Assembly: GCA_018666805.1 (NCBI GenBank)
Contig: JABIXB010000213.1
Coordinates: forward strand, 1 to 38,384
DNA length: 38,384 nucleotides
Reading direction: 5' to 3'
From: Rhodospirillaceae bacterium
GTDB taxonomy: Bacteria > Pseudomonadota > Alphaproteobacteria > UBA828
Shown: positions 21,855 through 30,683 of the stretch, piece after piece
Numbering within the stretch: position 1 is the stretch's first letter
How the letters are laid out: every line of letters starts with the position of its first letter
Translations under genes and position numbers: made by a program
The notes under the pieces: model-generated
The model's input: the letters and a program-made list of their open reading frames with translations, nothing else
Database searches by the model: none
What the model was told of the DNA's origin: nothing

Positions 21855-21892
21855 ATTTAGTGCCCCCTATCATAGTTCAGTGGCACGTAGGA

Positions 21893-21986
21893 TCGCGTTT
21901 CCCGTTTCCTCGGCAGGAGGGGGCGCGAAGGCGATGTGGGCGCATCGGAAAGCGTTCCCGACGCCCCGAGGGAGCGGGAAACGCGA
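21893..21986. repeat. Internal inverted repeat arm 1 of the TIR element
   Basis: TCGCGTTTCCCG (21893-21904) complementary to CGGGAAACGCGA (21975-21986), with further nested complementary segments (CCTCG/CGAGG, GGGGCG/CGCCCC, CGATG/CATCG). Confidence 0.75.
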
Positions 21987-21999
21987 CCCAACGGGCGGC

Positions 22000-22086
22000 G
22001 CTCGGAGCCCCCCGGACGTCGTCGCGCGCCACTTGCGATGCCTCGGCATCGCGGCGCGCCGAGCTCCTTGCCGGAAACCTCCGAGC
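22000..22086. repeat. Internal inverted repeat arm 2 of the TIR element
   Basis: GCTCGGAG (22000-22007)/CTCCGAGC (22079-22086), enclosing GCGCGCC-acTT-GCGATGCC-TC-GGCATCGC-GGCGCGC (22024-22059). Confidence 0.75.
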
Positions 22087-22122
22087 ACCGTCCTACGTAC
22101 CGCTGAACTATGATAGGGGGCA

Positions 22123-23391
22123 CTATGCTATGCGCTCCATCCCGCCCATGCGGTCGCGCAAGACTTCCGGCACGGTAATCGAGCCATCGGCGTTTTGGTA
22201 ATTTTCCAAAACGGCGACAAGGGTACGCCCGACAGCCAAGCCGGAGCCGTTCAGCGTGTGGACGAACTCGGTGCCTTTGGCGCCGCTCGGGCGAAAGCGC
22301 CCGCTCATGCGCCGCGCCTGGAAATCACCGCAATTGGAGCAGCTCGAAATTTCGCGGTAAGTATCCTGGCCTGGCAGCCAGACCTCGATATCGTAGGTCT
22401 TGCGCGCCGAAAATCCCAAATCGCCGGTCGACAACACCACAGTTCGGTAGGAGAGATCGAGGCGGCGCAAGACCTCCTCGGCGCAATTAGTCATGCGCTC
22501 ATGTTCAGCGTCGGACTCATTGGGATGCGCGATGCTGACCATCTCGACCTTGCCGAATTGATGTTGGCGGATCATGCCGCGCGTATCCTTGCCGGCGGCC
22601 CCCGCCTCGGCACGAAAACAAGGCGTATAGGCGGTGAAGCGCAACGGCAAATCCGCTTCCGCCAATATCTCGCCGGCGACAAGATTGGTAAGCGGCATCT
22701 CGGCCGTTGGAATCAGCCAGTAATCATCAACGGTCTTGAACAGGTCTTCAGCGAATTTCGGCAGATTTCCGGTGCCGAAAGCAGCCTGCTCGCGCACCAG
22801 GATGGGCGGCGCCACTTCGGTATAGCCGTATTCGCCGGTGTGCAGATCGAGCATAAACCCGGCCAACGCGCGCTCAAGACGGGCCAGGGCGCCGGACAGC
22901 ACGACAAAGCGCGCGCCCGATATTTTCGCCGCGCGCTCGAAGTCCATCAGGGCGAGCGCCTCACCGAGCTCAAAATGCTGCTTCGCCTCGCCGGCTATTT
23001 TGGGCTTTTCACCCCAGCGCCGAATCTCGACATTGTCGCCCTCATCGACGCCCTCCGGCACGCCCTCGGCCGGCATGTTGGGAAAAGCGGCCAGTGCTGT
23101 TTTTAGTGCCTCGCCATGACCGCGCTCTTCGAGCTCAAGTTTCTGGAACGCCTCTTTCAAGCCTTGCGCTGCCGCCATTTCCTCGGCTGCATCCTCGCCG
23201 CGCGATTTGGCCGCGCCGATCGCCTTCGACGCCTCGTTGCGCTGGCGCTGCAAATCTTGAAGTTCGGTCTGTGCGGCGCGGCGGGTTGCGTCGAGCGCGA
23301 TCAATTGCGCCGCCGAAGCGTCCATGCCGCGCAGCTTCAGGCCGCCATCAAAAGCCTCGGGGTTTTCGCGAATCCATTTAATGTCGAACAT
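22123..23391 (-). CDS. serS: Seryl-tRNA synthetase
   Basis: 422 aa; [22 protein letters not shown]...[29 protein letters not shown]...[20 protein letters not shown]. Confidence 0.97.
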   Translation of the reverse strand: MFDIKWIRENPEAFDGGLKLRGMDASAAQLIALDATRRAAQTELQDLQRQRNEASKAIGAAKSRGEDAAEEMAAAQGLKEAFQKLELEERGHGEALKTALAAFPNMPAEGVPEGVDEGDNVEIRRWGEKPKIAGEAKQHFELGEALALMDFERAAKISGARFVVLSGALARLERALAGFMLDLHTGEYGYTEVAPPILVREQAAFGTGNLPKFAEDLFKTVDDYWLIPTAEMPLTNLVAGEILAEADLPLRFTAYTPCFRAEAGAAGKDTRGMIRQHQFGKVEMVSIAHPNESDAEHERMTNCAEEVLRRLDLSYRTVVLSTGDLGFSARKTYDIEVWLPGQDTYREISSCSNCGDFQARRMSGRFRPSGAKGTEFVHTLNGSGLAVGRTLVAVLENYQNADGSITVPEVLRDRMGGMERIA

Positions 23392-23473
23392 TGTTCAACC
23401 ATATGTCGTTCTAGAGCAGAATTTTCGTGCGCTTCTTTTAACCGAGGCGCGGCTCAGGCGAAAGCCCAGCCGA

Positions 23474-24343
23474 TCAATCGCGGCCGAAATTGAAATCCGT
23501 TTCTTCAGAATCATCATCCTGGGCGAGGATGGCATCAAGCTCGGCCATTTCCGCTTCTTCCTCGGCACGTTTTTTGGCCCGCTTCTTCTCCACACCCTTG
23601 ACCAGGAAGATCGAGATTTCATAGAGGAGAAGCATCGGAACGCCGAGACCGACCTGGCTGACCAGATCCGGTGGCGTCAACGCGGCGGCGGCGATAAAGA
23701 CGATGATAATGGCGTATTTACGCTTGGCCCTCAGCCCGGAAGAGGAAACGATGCCGACACGGCCCATCAGGGTCAGCATCACCGGCAGTTGGAAACAGAT
23801 GCCGAAGGCGAAAATCAGCTTGATCACGAGCGAAAGATACTCGTTCATTTTAGGCAATAATTCGGTCGGGATTTCGCCGCCCGCGCCGGCGGTCTGGAAG
23901 CCGACGAAGAAACTCCACGCCTGCGGAAAGATCAGGTAATAGACCAGCGCGGCGCCGGCGAAGAACAGAACTGGCGTGACGATCAGAAACGGCGCCAAGG
24001 CGCCTTTTTCATTTTTATAAAGGCCGGGTGCGACAAACAGCCAAAATTGGATAGCAATAAACGGAAAGGTGATGAACAGGGCGCCATAGAAGGCGATTTT
24101 GAGCTCGGTGAAGAACGCCTCGAGCAGACTGGTATAGACCACCTTGGCGTCGTAACCGGCGTCCTCCATGGCTATTTTTAACGGCTCGACGAGGAAATTA
24201 AAGATGTCGTTGGCAACAAAAAAGCAGCCGATAAAGGCGACGATCACCACGATCACGACATAGAGCAGGCGCTGGCGCACCTCGCTCAGATGCGACACCA
24301 ACGGCGCTCGGCTTTGCTCTATATTCTCTGCTTGTTCTGCCAC
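23474..24343 (-). CDS. tatC: Sec-independent translocase TatC
   Basis: 289 aa; [20 protein letters not shown], six TM pattern, [22 protein letters not shown]. Confidence 0.96.
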   Translation of the reverse strand: MAEQAENIEQSRAPLVSHLSEVRQRLLYVVIVVIVAFIGCFFVANDIFNFLVEPLKIAMEDAGYDAKVVYTSLLEAFFTELKIAFYGALFITFPFIAIQFWLFVAPGLYKNEKGALAPFLIVTPVLFFAGAALVYYLIFPQAWSFFVGFQTAGAGGEIPTELLPKMNEYLSLVIKLIFAFGICFQLPVMLTLMGRVGIVSSSGLRAKRKYAIIIVFIAAAALTPPDLVSQVGLGVPMLLLYEISIFLVKGVEKKRAKKRAEEEAEMAELDAILAQDDDSEETDFNFGRD

Positions 24344-24346
24344 GGC

Positions 24347-24751
24347 TTAGGCGTTCGCGCTATTCTCTTGGCCATCGCTCGGCTTGGGCGTGCCGCCATC
24401 CGACGTTTCGCCTGCCGGCTCGTTCACGCTGCCGTCTGAATCGACCTTCAAGACAGTGGTGTCCTTGGTCGCCGCGTCCATATCACTCTTGACCGCTGCC
24501 GCTTGATCGCCCAGATCGCGCTTTGCATCGTTTAATTCGCGGTTGGCTTCTTCGATCTCTTTCTTGACCGCATCCATTTCACTGTAATCGGCAGCATCCT
24601 CGATCGAACGCTGGAAATCGCGCGCATAGGCACTGGCCTTGCCACGCCATTTGCCGACCGTGCGCAGAACTTTGGGCAGCTCCTTCGGGCCAACCACCAC
24701 AATGGCGATCCCCATGACGATCAATATCTCTGTCCAGCCAATATCTAACAT
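24347..24751 (-). CDS. tatB: Sec-independent translocase TatB
   Basis: 134 aa; MLDIGWTEILIVMGIAIVVVGPKELPKVLRTVGKWRGKA. Confidence 0.95.
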   Translation of the reverse strand: MLDIGWTEILIVMGIAIVVVGPKELPKVLRTVGKWRGKASAYARDFQRSIEDAADYSEMDAVKKEIEEANRELNDAKRDLGDQAAAVKSDMDAATKDTTVLKVDSDGSVNEPAGETSDGGTPKPSDGQENSANA

Positions 24752-24823
24752 GATGCTCGCCGCAATAGACGCGGCCGTCGATCTCCCTTAATCGCTGAGC
24801 TTCGAGGCGCTTGGGTTGAGCTG

Positions 24824-25108
24824 TTAACCCTTTGCGGCTTCGTCTTTTTTCGCGCTGCCGGCATCCACTGAGGCATCCACTGAGGCATTTTCTGAGTTGA
24901 TCGCCTTGGCGTCCCCTTCGCCACTCTCAGCTGGCTTCTCGCTGGCGCTCGGCTGAGCCGGCTCGCCCGTTTCGCCGTCTTTCATGCCCGCCTTGAAGCT
25001 TTTGATTCCCTTGGCAAAATCGCCCATGACCCGAGGGATTTTACCCGCTCCGAACACCAACACGACTACCAGAACGATCAGCACAATTTGCCAAATTCCA
25101 AACGTCAT
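24824..25108 (-). CDS. tatA: Sec-independent translocase TatA
   Basis: 94 aa; MTFGIWQIVLIVLVVVLVFGAGKIPRVMGDFAKGIKSFKAGM. Confidence 0.94.
   Translation of the reverse strand: MTFGIWQIVLIVLVVVLVFGAGKIPRVMGDFAKGIKSFKAGMKDGETGEPAQPSASEKPAESGEGDAKAINSENASVDASVDAGSAKKDEAAKG
24861..24896. repeat. 12-bp tandem repeat (2 perfect + 1 degenerate copy) within tatA 3' region
   Basis: GCATCCACTGAG / GCATCCACTGAG / GCATTTTCTGAG; in frame, encodes the SVDASVDA part of the tail. Confidence 0.85.
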
Positions 25109-25209
25109 TCAGGTACACTCCCAATCCTAGATTCTAAATTCCCGAGGGCCGCAATTAACCAAAATTTTCGTGTGGCGCCGCAACGCTAGCGGCTAAGTGC
25201 GGCCATTGG

Positions 25210-26286
25210 CTACATTTCCTGACTTGCAGGGAACACAAAACTACGCGCTGGGTCAAGCCGAATGCGCACCCTTTTCCCGGCTTTCCACAGAGCGCCGTTA
25301 TCGCTCCTGGCCGTCAAAGGCTGTTCGGTGCCATTAACCTTCAATCGCAACAAGCTGACCGGGCCAAGCAGGTGGCTTTCGACAATTTCAGCCGCGACGC
25401 CATCTCCCTCTGGACCGGACGCCGGTGCCAGCTCAAGGCCTTCGGGGCGAACGAAGACGCGCACTCGGCAGCCATCCTGAAGCGGCGCTTCGAGCGGCCC
25501 AAGCGGCGTCTCGACCATACCGCCCTGCATCGTGCCCTCAATAACGTTCACATCGCCGAAAAATGAGGCGGCGAAGGCGCTTTCCGGCTGCTCATAGAGC
25601 TCAGCCGCGGTTCCCGACTGGACGATCGCGCCGTCCCGCATAAGGGCGATGCGGTCGGCCATCAACATCGCTTCTTCGGCATCGTGGGTAACCAGCAGGG
25701 TGGCGACAGATAACTCGCGCAGCACATCCAACGTGTCGTTGCGCACCCGGTCGCGCAGGCGCCGGTCGAGGCCGGAAAATGGCTCATCAAGCAGCATCAC
25801 CACCGGGCGTGGCGCCAACGCACGCGCCAAGGCGACCCGTTGCTGTTCGCCACCCGAGAGAACATGGGGGAAATCCTGGGCGTAGCCGTCAACGCCGAGA
25901 CGGCTAAGCAGCTCCATTGCCACGCCGCGCTTGGCCGCTTTGTCGCCCTCACGCACGCCGAAGGCGACATTGTCGATCACACGCAAATGCGGAAACAGAG
26001 CATAGTCCTGGAACATCAGGCCGACGCGGCGGTGCTCGGGCGGCACCGAGAAGCCGGGCCGGGCAACCTCCTTGCCGGCAATTTCAACGCGCCCCTCCTG
26101 GATCGGCTCGAGCCCGGCGGCAACGCGGAGAGTGGTGGATTTGCCGCAGCCCGAAGGCCCCAACAGACAGACAATTTCACCGCGCGCGATATCGAGGCTG
26201 AGACCGCGCAGCACCGGTTCGCGGCCGTAGCGGTGGCTCACCGCCTCAATCCTGAGGCCGGGCGTGATGTTGTTTTCCACGCTCAT
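25210..26286 (-). CDS. fbpC: Fe3+-type ABC transporter ATP-binding protein (FbpC-like)
   Basis: 358 aa; LLGPSGCGKSTTLRVAAGLEPIQEG, FSVPPEHRRVGLMFQDYALFPHL, LSGGEQQRVALARALA; C-terminal TOBE-like region. Confidence 0.85.
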   Translation of the reverse strand: MSVENNITPGLRIEAVSHRYGREPVLRGLSLDIARGEIVCLLGPSGCGKSTTLRVAAGLEPIQEGRVEIAGKEVARPGFSVPPEHRRVGLMFQDYALFPHLRVIDNVAFGVREGDKAAKRGVAMELLSRLGVDGYAQDFPHVLSGGEQQRVALARALAPRPVVMLLDEPFSGLDRRLRDRVRNDTLDVLRELSVATLLVTHDAEEAMLMADRIALMRDGAIVQSGTAAELYEQPESAFAASFFGDVNVIEGTMQGGMVETPLGPLEAPLQDGCRVRVFVRPEGLELAPASGPEGDGVAAEIVESHLLGPVSLLRLKVNGTEQPLTARSDNGALWKAGKRVRIRLDPARSFVFPASQEM

Positions 26287-28016
26287 ACCCGCACCTCTCC
26301 CTGTGCGCGGCCCGGTCGGGCGCGCGAAATGGCAAGGCTGAGCAGCGCCACCGGAATGAGACCGGCTGCGACAATCGCCAGAGCTGGCGCCGCGGCGGCG
26401 CGCAATTGCTCATCGGAAGCGAGTTCAAAGGCCCGCACCGCCAAGGTGTTGAAATCGAACGGCCGCAATATAAGCGTCGCCGGCAGTTCTTTCATCACAT
26501 CGACAAAGACCAGTAAACCCGCTGTTAGAAGGCTGGGCGAGATGATCGGCACGTGGACGCGCGCCACCGTCGCCGCCGGCCCCATGCCAAGCGTGCGCGC
26601 AACGCCATCCATTGCCGGCGTTACTTTGGCCAGGCTGGCGTCCACCGTGTTGAGAGATACCGCGAGAAATCGAACCACATAGGCAAACATAAGGGCCGTG
26701 ATCGTGCCGCTCAAGAGAAGGCCGCTGGAAACGCCGAATGAAGCGCGCAACCAACTATCGAGCGTATTGTCTACCCATGCCAAAGGCACCAGCACGCCGA
26801 CGGCGATCACCGAGCCGGGCACCGCATAGCCGAGCCCGGCGATACGCGCCGCCCCCCTGGCAACCGGATGGGGATTGAGGCGCACGCCGTAAGCCAGCAG
26901 CAGTGCGACGAAAACCGCAATCGCCGCCGCACCGGCGGCCAGCATCAGACTGTTGGCGGTATGCCACCAGAGCCGCCCACCCGAGCTCCCGCCGGCCTCT
27001 TCTCCCACGGTTTCAAAGAGCCATATCAGCAATTGGCCGCCGGGCAACAGGAAGCCGAGAATAATTGGCAGTGCGCAGGCGAGAATTGCTAAAGCCGCCC
27101 AGCCGCCGCGCAAGGAATAGCGCGGCAATTCGCGGTAGCGCCTGGAGGTATGGTGGAATTGCGCCCGGCCGCGCGTCAAACGCTCGCCGACGAGTAAGAT
27201 AAAGACGAAGGCGAGCAGGATTGCCGCCAATTGCGCCGCCGCCGCCGCATCGCCAAGGCCGAACCAGGTGCGGTAGATACCAGTGGTAAAGGTCGCCACG
27301 CCGAAATGCTGCACCGCGCCAAAATCGCTCAAGGTTTCCATCAGCGCCAGCGCGATTCCGGTGGCGATGGCCGGCCGAGCCAGGGGCAAGGCGATCGAGG
27401 TAAAACTGCGCCACGGGCCGCGTCCGAGCGTACGGCCGATTTCGATCACGCACACCGATTGCTCGAGAAAAGCGGCGCGCGCCAGCATGTAAACGTAGGG
27501 ATATAGGACAAAGGCGAGAACGCCCGCCGCGCCGCCGACCGAGCGAATATTGGGAAACCAATAATCGGCGCGCGACCAGCCGAACCAATCGCGCAGGCCC
27601 GTCTGCACCGGCCCGGCATAATCGAGCATACCGGCATAGCTGTAGGCGATGGCGTAGGCCGGCACGGCGAGCGGCAGCAACAATCCCCACTCGAGCAACG
27701 CCCGGCCGGGAAAGCGGCACATGGTGACGAGCCAGGCCGTGCCAACGCCGAGCACGAACACGCCAATACCGACGCCAAACACGAGCCACAGGGTATTGAT
27801 CACATAGGAGACGAGGACCGTGTCGGCCAGATGGCGCCAGACTTCACCGGCGGGCACGAACACATGGCCGAAAACCACCAAAATTGGTACCGCGACCAGA
27901 AGCGCAACAAATATAGCCAGTGCACTCCAGCCACGCATATTTTGCCCGCGCGAACGGGAGATCCACGAAAATCGTCGTAGCGCGGCAGCACCGGCGCTCA
28001 GATTTATTTCGGACAT
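26283..28016 (-). CDS. fbpB: Fe3+-type ABC transporter permease (FbpB-like, fused two-domain)
   Basis: ~577 aa from ATG 28016; two permease halves with EAA-type loops (EIGRTLGRGPWRSFTSIALPLARPAI; GVARTLGMGPAATVARVHVPIISPSL) and DVMKELPATLILRPFDFNTLAVRAFELA. Confidence 0.87.
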   Translation of the reverse strand: MSEINLSAGAAALRRFSWISRSRGQNMRGWSALAIFVALLVAVPILVVFGHVFVPAGEVWRHLADTVLVSYVINTLWLVFGVGIGVFVLGVGTAWLVTMCRFPGRALLEWGLLLPLAVPAYAIAYSYAGMLDYAGPVQTGLRDWFGWSRADYWFPNIRSVGGAAGVLAFVLYPYVYMLARAAFLEQSVCVIEIGRTLGRGPWRSFTSIALPLARPAIATGIALALMETLSDFGAVQHFGVATFTTGIYRTWFGLGDAAAAAQLAAILLAFVFILLVGERLTRGRAQFHHTSRRYRELPRYSLRGGWAALAILACALPIILGFLLPGGQLLIWLFETVGEEAGGSSGGRLWWHTANSLMLAAGAAAIAVFVALLLAYGVRLNPHPVARGAARIAGLGYAVPGSVIAVGVLVPLAWVDNTLDSWLRASFGVSSGLLLSGTITALMFAYVVRFLAVSLNTVDASLAKVTPAMDGVARTLGMGPAATVARVHVPIISPSLLTAGLLVFVDVMKELPATLILRPFDFNTLAVRAFELASDEQLRAAAAPALAIVAAGLIPVALLSLAISRARPGRAQGEVRV

Positions 28017-28153
28017 GCCGGTTTCACACGCCAAACAAGCGAGCCTTGCGCCGAACGGGCAGGTAGCCAGCGCCGAGCGGGCGGATAAATGGTGACTAAA
28101 CTCATGATGTGCTGGATCGCGGGTTGAACGGTTCCGTCAGGCAATAATGCAAT

Positions 28154-28168
28154 TGCAAATCATTATCA
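28154..28168 (-). promoter_or_regulatory. Candidate Fur-box-like site upstream of fbpBC
   Basis: TGCAAATCATTATCA vs 7-1-7 consensus TGATAATNATTATCA (two mismatches by eye), about 140 bp upstream of the fbpB ATG. Confidence 0.35.
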
Positions 28169-28286
28169 TTTAAAGCAGATTAACTTTAGCTTAGCGCCCT
28201 GTCCACTCATTAAACCATAATAATTTGGTGGCTTTGTGCCGGCCGGCGAAATCAATAGCTATTTTATGAGATTATTTCGCTGTGGC

Positions 28287-29132
28287 TTATTCGGTCTGGG
28301 AATCGTTCAGCCCGGCGTCTTCCTCGCCATCTTCGCCTGCATCAAACGCCTCTTCCGCCCCACCATTGTCCAGCGGCTCACCGAACGGGTCATCCTCCGC
28401 ATCGTCAGGAGCGTCATCAATATCGTCTTCGAAAGATTCGCCAAGCGGATCGTCGAGCGGCAGCTCTCCGGCGCCGCCGATGGCAACGGGATTGGCCTGC
28501 AACAGCCCGGTCGCTTTCAACTCATCGACGCCAGGCAAATCAGCCAGGCTTTCGATACCGAAATGTTCAAGAAAATCATCGGTGGTCACCCAGGTAAGCG
28601 GCCGGCCCGGCACCCGCCGCCGGCCCTTGGGCTTGATCCAGCCTGCTTCGAGCAATAGATCAAGCGTACCACGGCTGAGGCCAACGCCTCTGATTTCTTC
28701 GACTTCGGCCCGTGTCACCGGTTGGTGATAGGCGATAATGGCGAGCGTCTCCATGGCGGCGCGGGAGAGGCGACGTTTGACAGTGCGGTAAACCGTCAAA
28801 TGCGGCGCCAAATCCGGCGCGGTGCGAAACGCCCAGCCACCGCCGACAGCAACAAGGTTTACGCCGCGATTTGCGTAGCGCTCGGCCAAGCTGGCGATCA
28901 ATGCCCCAACATCGGCGCCATCCGGCAGTTTGTCGTTCAGGGTCTCGCCGTCGAGCGGTCCGTCGGAGGCGAACAACAGTGCCTCCAAAATGCGCAAATG
29001 TTGGCCCGATTGATCGGCGAAATCGTCTTCAGCCGTTTCCACTTGTGTGTCTGTCGGCGGGGCAGGATTTTCGTTCATGGCGGTCTCTTCGCTGGCCATA
29101 TCCTCTCCGGATTCTCCTCTGTCTGTATTCAT
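28287..29132 (-). CDS. scpB: Segregation and condensation protein B
   Basis: RILEALLFASDGPLDGETL...YRTVKRRLSRAAMETLAIIAYHQPVTRAEVEEIRGV; acidic C-terminal tail. Start set at ATG 29132 (ATGA overlap with scpA stop) instead of track's 29306. Confidence 0.95.
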   Translation of the reverse strand: MNTDRGESGEDMASEETAMNENPAPPTDTQVETAEDDFADQSGQHLRILEALLFASDGPLDGETLNDKLPDGADVGALIASLAERYANRGVNLVAVGGGWAFRTAPDLAPHLTVYRTVKRRLSRAAMETLAIIAYHQPVTRAEVEEIRGVGLSRGTLDLLLEAGWIKPKGRRRVPGRPLTWVTTDDFLEHFGIESLADLPGVDELKATGLLQANPVAIGGAGELPLDDPLGESFEDDIDDAPDDAEDDPFGEPLDNGGAEEAFDAGEDGEEDAGLNDSQTE

Positions 29133-29980
29133 GTTTCCTCCGGCGGGCGGCGCACATAGATGCGCCCGAACGGCTCGAACTGGCGCAATTGCATTTTTCC
29201 CTGGCGCGCAAGCTCCAAGCTGGCGGCAAAGGTGATCGCCACCGCCGAGCGCATGGTGATGCCGCCACCGGCCTCGGGCGGCAAAAAACGCGCCATCGAT
29301 TCCCATTCCGGCATGGTAGGCAGCATTTCCCCAAGACGGCGATATGCCGCCTCGAGGGAATAGCTCTGGCTGGCAAGAATTTGCAACGTCTCACCGCGTT
29401 CCTGATCGAGCTTGTGCTCGGCATAGGATTTCAACAATTCGTAGAGGCTGGCTTCATATTGCGAAACACGAATGACCTGAATACCCTCCGGCGCACCGCC
29501 GGCAAACACATCAATGCCAAGGCGCGGACGGCGCATCAGTTTTCCCGCCGCTTCGCGCATCGCTTCCAGGCGGCGCAGACGGAACGCCAAGGCGTCCGCC
29601 ATTTCCTGCCCGCTCGGCTCTTCATCGCCCTCCGGCTCCGGCAGCAACAAGCGCGACTTCATATAGGCCAGCCAAGCGGCCATGACGAGATAATCGGCAG
29701 CGATTTCGAGCTTGAGTTCGCGTGCCCGGGTGATAAAGGCGAGATATTGTTCGGCCAATTCGAGGATCGAAATCTTACTCAGATCGACTTTTTGGTTGCG
29801 CGTCAGCGTAAGTAAAACGTCGAGCGGCCCTTCGAACCCGTCGAGATCAAGAATCAGCGCATATTCACGCTCACCGCTTTCAAAATCCGGTTCGGCCGCA
29901 TCGGCAGGCGCGCCTTCGGGCGCGACGGGCGGCACCTTTTCAGGCGCCACTTCCTGGCCGTTCTCAGTTGGTTCGGTCAT
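29129..29980 (-). CDS. scpA: Segregation and condensation protein A
   Basis: 283 aa; LILDLDGFEGPLDVLLTLTRNQKVDLSKISILELAEQYLAFI...LEIAADYLVMAAWLAYMKSRLLLPE. Confidence 0.95.
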   Translation of the reverse strand: MTEPTENGQEVAPEKVPPVAPEGAPADAAEPDFESGEREYALILDLDGFEGPLDVLLTLTRNQKVDLSKISILELAEQYLAFITRARELKLEIAADYLVMAAWLAYMKSRLLLPEPEGDEEPSGQEMADALAFRLRRLEAMREAAGKLMRRPRLGIDVFAGGAPEGIQVIRVSQYEASLYELLKSYAEHKLDQERGETLQILASQSYSLEAAYRRLGEMLPTMPEWESMARFLPPEAGGGITMRSAVAITFAASLELARQGKMQLRQFEPFGRIYVRRPPEET

Positions 29981-29990
29981 TCAATTCCTA

Positions 29991-30683
29991 TTACAGGCCA
30001 AGAACTGCGGTGAGCAGCCCAAAAATCCAATCGACGATGGGCAAGAGAATCCATGCCAGCGGGTTAAAGAATACGCCAAATTGCTGGGCAATTAAGGGCA
30101 AAATGAAAATAAGCGCGATCAAAACCAAAAAGCCGTAGCGCTCGGTCTTGGCATAGAGCATCGCGTAGGTACGCGGCAACACACCGACCAGCATACGCCC
30201 GCCGTCGAGCGGCAATACCGGCAGCATGTTGAACACCGCAAGCATGATGTTGAGTTGAACGGAAACACTCAGCATCTCCTGCCACCATATATCGAACCCT
30301 TCCGGCATGATTGGCGTGACATAGAGCAGCGCACCGGAAATCAGCGCCATGACGATATTTGCCGCCGGCCCGGCAAGCGCGACCCAGAACATATCCCGCT
30401 TGGGCTTGCGCAGTTTGGCAAAATTGACCGGCACCGGCTTGGCATAGCCAAATATGAACGATGTTGTGAATATCAGCACAGCCGGCAACAGGATGGTGCC
30501 AAAGAGATCAATATGCTTGATCGGATTGAGTGTCACGCGGCCCATGCGATAGGCCGTATCATCGCCCAACAGACGCGCCGCCAGACCATGCGCCGCCTCG
30601 TGCATGGTGATCGCCATAAGCACCGGAATGACCCAGACCGAAAGCTGGAATACGATACTGGTTTCCGGATTAATGCCTAGCAA
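29991..30683 (-). CDS. Site-2 protease family (M50) membrane metalloprotease
   Basis: 230 aa; MAITMHEAAHGLAARLLGDDTAYRMGRVTLNPIKHIDLFG (HExxH-type HEAAH), FNMLPVLPLDGGRML. TTG start overlapping the nagZ stop. Confidence 0.9.
   Translation of the reverse strand: MLGINPETSIVFQLSVWVIPVLMAITMHEAAHGLAARLLGDDTAYRMGRVTLNPIKHIDLFGTILLPAVLIFTTSFIFGYAKPVPVNFAKLRKPKRDMFWVALAGPAANIVMALISGALLYVTPIMPEGFDIWWQEMLSVSVQLNIMLAVFNMLPVLPLDGGRMLVGVLPRTYAMLYAKTERYGFLVLIALIFILPLIAQQFGVFFNPLAWILLPIVDWIFGLLTAVLGL

Larger units (their letters stand above)
21860..22123. mobile_element. MITE-like terminal-inverted-repeat element (non-autonomous), flanked by TA
   Basis: Left end GTGCCCCCTATCATAGTTCAGTGGCACGTAGGA; right end reverse complement GTGCCCCCTATCATAGTTCAGCGGTACGTAGGA (31 of 33 identical); both ends abut TA (21858-21859 and 22124-22125). 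No coding content credible. Confidence 0.8.

Noticed and set aside
21857-22201. ORFs on both strands inside the TIR element (88 aa minus, 113 aa plus), both starting MPPIIVQ
   Set aside because: The shared start is just the inverted repeat read on both strands; products are Arg/Pro-rich low-complexity and one overlaps serS. Not credible proteins.
22195-23106. 303-aa plus-strand ORF antisense to serS
   Set aside because: Composition-driven shadow ORF opposite a clear seryl-tRNA synthetase.
23391-23440. GAAC/GTTC repeats upstream of serS (GAACATTGTTC...CGTTC)
   Set aside because: Spacing between direct half-sites is 11 rather than 7, and the gene is not an SOS target; treated as chance.
28178-28195. 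CtrA-like TTAA-N7-TTAG upstream of fbpB
   Set aside because: Imperfect match in AT-rich DNA with no supporting context.
28871-29815. 314-aa plus-strand ORF antisense to scpA/scpB
   Set aside because: Shadow ORF over two recognisable genes.
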